A stretch of DNA of 38,181 bases, taken from Pseudoalteromonas flavipulchra NCIMB 2033 = ATCC BAA-314 (lineage in GTDB: Bacteria > Pseudomonadota > Gammaproteobacteria > Enterobacterales > Alteromonadaceae). Position numbers and translations under genes: made by a program. The notes beneath the pieces were generated by a model, which saw only the letters and a list, made by a program, of their open reading frames with translations, had not been told where the DNA came from and searched no databases. Shown one piece after another: positions 34,617 through 38,181 of this stretch (within the stretch, counting starts at the first letter, position 1; every line of letters starts with the position of its first letter). The DNA is taken from the NCBI GenBank assembly GCA_000814665.1, contig JWIH01000022.1, forward strand, positions 1-38,181, in the 5' to 3' direction.

Positions 34617-35633
34617 ATGTCGCAAAAATATAATGTTGCGGTACTTGGCGCAACAGGTCTTGTTGGCAAGCAAATTATCGAATTACTAGCGGAACGAAAA
34701 TTTCCTGTAGACACATTGTACCCACTCGCGAGTAGCCGAAGCGCGGGTGAAGAGATTGATTTTATGGGTGAAAAAATCGAAGTTCTGGATGTTGAAGAGT
34801 TTGATTTTTCTAATGCCCATATCGGTTTGTTTTCAGCGGGTGGTTCCGTGTCGGAGAAATATGCACCAATCGCCGCTGAAGCTGGCTGCATTGTGATAGA
34901 TAACACCTCACATTTTAGATACGACTTTGATATTCCATTAGTCGTTCCTGAGGTGAATAAAGACAGCCTTGCAGATTTTAGAAATCGTAACATCATTGCT
35001 AACCCAAACTGCTCTACAATCCAAATGCTAGTGGCGCTTAAACCAATTTATGATGCCTATGGCATTGACAGAATTAATGTTTCAACATACCAAGCGGTAT
35101 CTGGCGCAGGTAAAGAAGCGGTAGACGAGTTGGCTAAGCAAACTGCAAACTTAATGAATGCAAGACCGATGGAAAACGAAGTGTTTAGCAAACAAATCGC
35201 TTTTAACGTCATTCCTCAAATTGATGCGTTCCAAGAAAATGGTTACACCAAAGAAGAAATGAAGATGGTGTGGGAAACGCAAAAAATCTTGGGCGATTCG
35301 AGTGTTTTGGTTAACCCGACTGCGGTTCGAGTTCCCGTGTTTTTCGGTCATGCTGAAGCCATTCATCTTGAAACGCGCATGCCTTATGATCTTGAACATG
35401 TTAAGCAGTTACTTGCTGATGCGCCGGGTGTTGAGCTAATTGAAGACGAAAACGATTACCCAACACCGGTAAGTGATGCAAGTGGTAACGATACCGTTTA
35501 TGTAGGCCGTGTAAGGCAAGATATTTCACATCCATTGGGCTTAAACTTATGGGTGGTATCAGACAACACCAGAAAAGGTGCAGCAACAAATAGCATTCAA
35601 ATTGCAGAAGCCCTTATAGAAAGCTATCTATAA
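34617..35633 (+). CDS. asd: Aspartate-semialdehyde dehydrogenase
   Basis: 338 residues, with GAGGA upstream of ATG 34617. NADP-binding GATGLVG is at 11-17, the nucleophile Cys132 is in NPNCSTIQ, and the acid/base His245 is in FFGHAEAIH. It converts aspartyl phosphate to aspartate semialdehyde, the branch point to lysine, diaminopimelate, methionine and threonine. The length matches the Vibrio asd2/Gram-positive-like form rather than the 367-residue E. coli Asd. The related Usg protein lacks the catalytic Cys; it is present here, so an active enzyme is favoured. A terminator-like palindrome follows. Confidence 0.94.
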   Translation: MSQKYNVAVLGATGLVGKQIIELLAERKFPVDTLYPLASSRSAGEEIDFMGEKIEVLDVEEFDFSNAHIGLFSAGGSVSEKYAPIAAEAGCIVIDNTSHFRYDFDIPLVVPEVNKDSLADFRNRNIIANPNCSTIQMLVALKPIYDAYGIDRINVSTYQAVSGAGKEAVDELAKQTANLMNARPMENEVFSKQIAFNVIPQIDAFQENGYTKEEMKMVWETQKILGDSSVLVNPTAVRVPVFFGHAEAIHLETRMPYDLEHVKQLLADAPGVELIEDENDYPTPVSDASGNDTVYVGRVRQDISHPLGLNLWVVSDNTRKGAATNSIQIAEALIESYL

Positions 35634-35652
35634 GCACCCTTTGATATCGCAA

Positions 35653-35674
35653 AGTAAGCAAAATTTTGCTTACT
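35653..35674. terminator. Perfect 22-bp palindrome after asd
   Basis: AGTAAGCAAAATTTTGCTTACT, no mismatch, starting 20 bp after the asd stop. As RNA it would form an AT-rich stem with a central A-T tract and then TATTCTG. The position suits an asd terminator; the missing true loop and short T-run lower confidence. Confidence 0.5.
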
Positions 35675-35685
35675 ATTCTGCGTTA

Positions 35686-35719
35686 TAACGGCAAACTTCT
35701 GCCAAGAAGTTTGCCGTTA
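35686..35719. terminator. 14-bp stem-loop between asd and fimV
   Basis: Arms 35686-35699 and 35706-35719 pair perfectly (TAACGGCAAACTTC/GAAGTTTGCCGTTA) around TGCCAA. It directly follows the palindrome after asd. No T-run follows on either strand. It may be a second transcription barrier or a structured element before fimV. Confidence 0.45.
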
Positions 35720-35922
35720 GGTCAAATACTTGACTATTCTTCACCTATATCAACTATTCCAGAATCAGTAAAAAGCATTATAACCATGTTAACTTTCAAT
35801 ACGTTGCAATGGATATTCCAACATATCTGGTTTATAGTTTGCATTTGGAATAGAGCTTGCTTCAAAGCCATAATAATAAAATGTCGTTTAACGGGTGTTA
35901 AACATTTGAGTAAAGGATCGGC

Positions 35923-38181
35923 ATGCGCGGTTTAGCCTTATTTAGTATCTTTGTATTCGCACTGATTGCCACACCAGTATATACCCAAGAGGGGGTAGTG
36001 CTAAAAGGCCCTAAAGGGGTTGATTATGGGGCTCAAGGTCGGTCAATAGGGCCTATCAGACCCACGGATACATTGTGGCGTATAGCACAAAAAGTGCGAC
36101 CAGATGACTCGGTCACCATTTATCAGGTGATGAAGGCGCTTTACGATAAAAATCCTAATTCATTTCTAGATAAAAACCTCAACCATATGCAGGATGGGGC
36201 GTATTTACGTATTCCTACCATCAATGAAATTCGCAGTGTAAACCCTGAGTTGGCAAAGCAGAAGTCAGATCAAGATGACAAACTTTGGGAAATGAAGCGT
36301 AAGGGATTATTGAATCCAAATGCAATAAACGAAGCTGAAAAAAAGGTTACACAAGCTCGTAAAGTCGATGTAGAAGAAGCTAAAGAAGACCTAACTAATC
36401 AACTGCGTTCTTTAAAGATGGAACAGGACATGCGCCTGATGGACTTACAAAAAGAGTTCAAATCCTCGGTGCGTAATGTTGAAGAAATCCTATCCGAAAA
36501 CAATAAATTAAAACAGCAGCTCGGCGCTATTTCTACTGAACTTCAAACGGTTCGTACCCAACTTGGTAAAGACAGCGAAATCCAGCAACAGCTTAAGGCT
36601 GTTATTGACTTACAAAATGAAATGATTGACCAGCAGGCAGCTCAGGCAAAAGCGCAAGAAAGTAGCGAGTTAAGCACATTCTTTAGCTCACCAGCTGGCA
36701 TTGCATTACTTGCCACATTACCAGCGCTACTGGCAATTGCTGGATTAGTAATGTACCTACGCCGAAGAAACCAATCTCAAACGTCGACAGATGACGACGA
36801 TTTTCTTCCGCAAACACCATCGGTGGCTGCAGGCACTGCGGCGGCGGGAGCTGCAACCGCTGCGACTGCATTTGACCCTGAGCCAGACCCACTTGATATC
36901 GGAATGGGCGACGATGAAGACGCACTGGGCGCAAGCGTACAGTTAGATGACGATATCTTACCTGAAGACGATGAGATTACCTTTGACTCACTTGATGACG
37001 ACTTCGATGAAGGAAGTGATACGTTAGACCAAGATGAATTGGATAGCTTACTAAACGAAGATATTTCGTTTGATGATGATCATGACGAAGACTTTATGCA
37101 ACAGAGCTTTGACGAGGCTGGTGATGAAGTTTCGCTTGATCTTGATGATGGCCAAGATATTTTAAGTGACAGCGATCTTGATGATTTGTTCAATGAGTCT
37201 CAAGATGAAGAAATTGATGTTAGCGATGATGCCCTTGCCGCTCTGAGCGAGGAACTCGCAGATGAGCAAGCGGATGCTGGTGCAAACGATGATGATATCG
37301 ATTCAATTCTTGATGGTGCGCTAGATGAAGAGCCCGAATTTAGCGGTAATTTTGATAGTGAGAGCTTAGTCGATGCTGATGATATCGATGCGCTACTTGA
37401 TGCCTCTCAAGATGCTGACGATGATGCATTGCCTGATTTTGAGGAACCAAGCACTGAGCTTGCGGGTGATGATATTGATGCCCTGTTAAATGAAGTGCAA
37501 GACGATGCGTTAGCTGAAATTGACGAAGAGTCAGATACGCTCGACGGTGATGATATCGATGCTTTATTGGATGAAGCGCAGGAAGATACGTTGCCGGAAT
37601 TAGAAGAAGAGTCAGATGCTCTCGCTGGTGACGACATCGATGCTTTATTGGATGAAGCACAGGAAGATACGTTGCCGGAATTAGAAGAAGAGTCCGACGA
37701 TCTAGCTGGTGACGATATCGATGCTTTATTGGATGAAGCGCAGGAAGATACGTTGCCGGAATTAGAAGAAGAGTCTGATGAGCTCGCTGGTGACGATATC
37801 GATGCTTTATTGGATGAAGCGCAGGAAGATACGTTGCCGGAATTAGAAGAAGAGTCTGATGAGCTCGCTGGTGACGATATCGATGCTTTATTGGATGAAG
37901 AAGCGCAGGAAGATACGTTGCCGGAATTAGAAGAAGAGTCTGATGAGCTCGCTGGTGATGATATCGATGCTTTATTGGATGAAGCGCAAGAAGATACATT
38001 GCCGGAATTAGAAGAAGAGCCTAGTGATCTTGCTGGTGACGTTACTGATGCTTTATTGGATGAATCGCAAGAAGATACGTTGCCGGAATTAGAAGAAGAG
38101 TCCGACGATCTCGCTGGTGATGATATCGATGCTTTATTAGATGAAGCGCAAGAAGATACGTTGCCGGAATTAGAAGAAGAG
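35923..38181 (+). CDS. fimV: FimV/HubP-type polar landmark protein, 3' end outside the window
   Basis: Open for 753 codons from ATG 35923 (AAAGGA upstream) to the right edge. An N-terminal signal (about 1-21) is followed by a FimV/LysM-like segment (PTDTLWRIAQKVRPDDSV, residues 48-65). Next come a coiled-coil stretch (about 130-245), one membrane segment (about 259-280, GIALLATLPALLAIAGLVMYL-RRR) and then a very acidic cytoplasmic region. That region ends in the tandem repeats listed separately. FimV/HubP proteins anchor polar machinery (chromosome origin, chemotaxis, type IV pili) in gammaproteobacteria, and the acidic repeats are typical of HubP. Gene order asd-fimV fits the class. The C-terminal FimV domain, expected after the repeats, is not in the window. 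Confidence 0.92.
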   Translation, partial: MRGLALFSIFVFALIATPVYTQEGVVLKGPKGVDYGAQGRSIGPIRPTDTLWRIAQKVRPDDSVTIYQVMKALYDKNPNSFLDKNLNHMQDGAYLRIPTINEIRSVNPELAKQKSDQDDKLWEMKRKGLLNPNAINEAEKKVTQARKVDVEEAKEDLTNQLRSLKMEQDMRLMDLQKEFKSSVRNVEEILSENNKLKQQLGAISTELQTVRTQLGKDSEIQQQLKAVIDLQNEMIDQQAAQAKAQESSELSTFFSSPAGIALLATLPALLAIAGLVMYLRRRNQSQTSTDDDDFLPQTPSVAAGTAAAGAATAATAFDPEPDPLDIGMGDDEDALGASVQLDDDILPEDDEITFDSLDDDFDEGSDTLDQDELDSLLNEDISFDDDHDEDFMQQSFDEAGDEVSLDLDDGQDILSDSDLDDLFNESQDEEIDVSDDALAALSEELADEQADAGANDDDIDSILDGALDEEPEFSGNFDSESLVDADDIDALLDASQDADDDALPDFEEPSTELAGDDIDALLNEVQDDALAEIDEESDTLDGDDIDALLDEAQEDTLPELEEESDALAGDDIDALLDEAQEDTLPELEEESDDLAGDDIDALLDEAQEDTLPELEEESDELAGDDIDALLDEAQEDTLPELEEESDELAGDDIDALLDEEAQEDTLPELEEESDELAGDDIDALLDEAQEDTLPELEEEPSDLAGDVTDALLDESQEDTLPELEEESDDLAGDDIDALLDEAQEDTLPELEEE
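37465..38181 (+). repeat. Tandem 81-bp coding repeats in fimV/hubP
   Basis: Units start at 37465, 37546, 37627, 37708, 37789, 37870, 37954, 38035 and 38116, the last cut by the window edge. The 27-residue period reads G-DDIDALLDEAQEDTLPELE and then an acidic E/S/D stretch. The unit at 37870 has one extra Glu codon (84 bp) and the unit at 38035 is degenerate (GDVTDALLDES). Units from 37546 on are nearly identical at DNA level, pointing to recent expansion. Confidence 0.95.

Noticed and set aside
35666..35935. 89-codon plus-strand frame before fimV
   Set aside because: It covers the hairpin region and overlaps the fimV start, and has no ribosome site.
37340..37999. 219-codon minus-strand open frame with repeated peptides
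   Set aside because: It is the antisense of the fimV tandem repeats; the repeats explain the open frame and no ribosome site is present.
37465..38181. Regular 81-bp repeats resembling a CRISPR array
   Set aside because: No short repeat/unique spacer structure; the units are contiguous, in frame and coding within fimV.

Overview
This window looks like a chromosomal segment of a marine gammaproteobacterium, most probably Pseudoalteromonas. About 22 kb at the left is most of an alterochromide-type biosynthetic cluster (aryl-polyene-capped cyclic lipopeptide). The right third is ordinary core chromosome (fadE, pdxB, asd, fimV/hubP). The genus is inferred from gene order and pathway; no rRNA or other phylogenetic marker is present.

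1-22258, minus strand: a tightly packed, apparently single operon read right to left. An MIO-type aromatic amino acid ammonia-lyase makes the aryl starter (4-coumarate expected). An ACP and an ACP-AMP-ligase fusion activate and load it. A ketosynthase/chain-length-factor-like fusion, a FabG-type ketoreductase and a FabZ-type dehydratase extend it to a conjugated aryl polyene. There is also an SDR-like protein that has lost its catalytic residues, a type II thioesterase and an ABC-2 exporter pair. Two NRPSs follow. The first is C-A-T-E with the binding-pocket code D-F-W-N-I-G-M-V-H (Thr). The second is TubC-like docking-C-A-T-E-C-A, with codes D-A-F-W-L-G-A-T-F (Val-like) and D-L-T-K-M-G-E-V-G (Asn). 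It runs off the left edge. Thr-Val-Asn agrees with the first three residues of the alterochromide pentapeptide (Thr-Val-Asn-Asn-Leu/Ile). The last modules, the release thioesterase and any halogenase must lie beyond position 1. The alt letters I use follow gene order in the published cluster as I remember it, so single letters, especially altD to altJ, should be checked.

22259-22908: an AT-rich spacer holding the presumed operon promoter. 22909-25517: a divergent unit of unknown role, with a small lipoprotein on minus and a two-gene ABC transporter on plus. 25527-29942: a CadC-like membrane-anchored winged-helix regulator divergent from a DUF5916/CBM9-like outer-membrane protein, with direct repeats between them. 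30064-32517: fadE. 33051-35633: a small membrane protein, pdxB and asd. 35923-38181: fimV/hubP, truncated by the right edge inside an array of near-identical 81-bp acidic repeats.

In the pathway as a whole, aryl acid is made, activated and loaded on carrier protein, extended and reduced to a polyene, and passed to the starter condensation domain of the first NRPS, which acylates Thr. Peptide assembly then continues on the second NRPS and on an unseen third one, and the ABC-2 pair probably exports the pigment. No phosphopantetheinyl transferase, halogenase, pathway-specific regulator, mobile element, tRNA, rRNA or CRISPR was seen.
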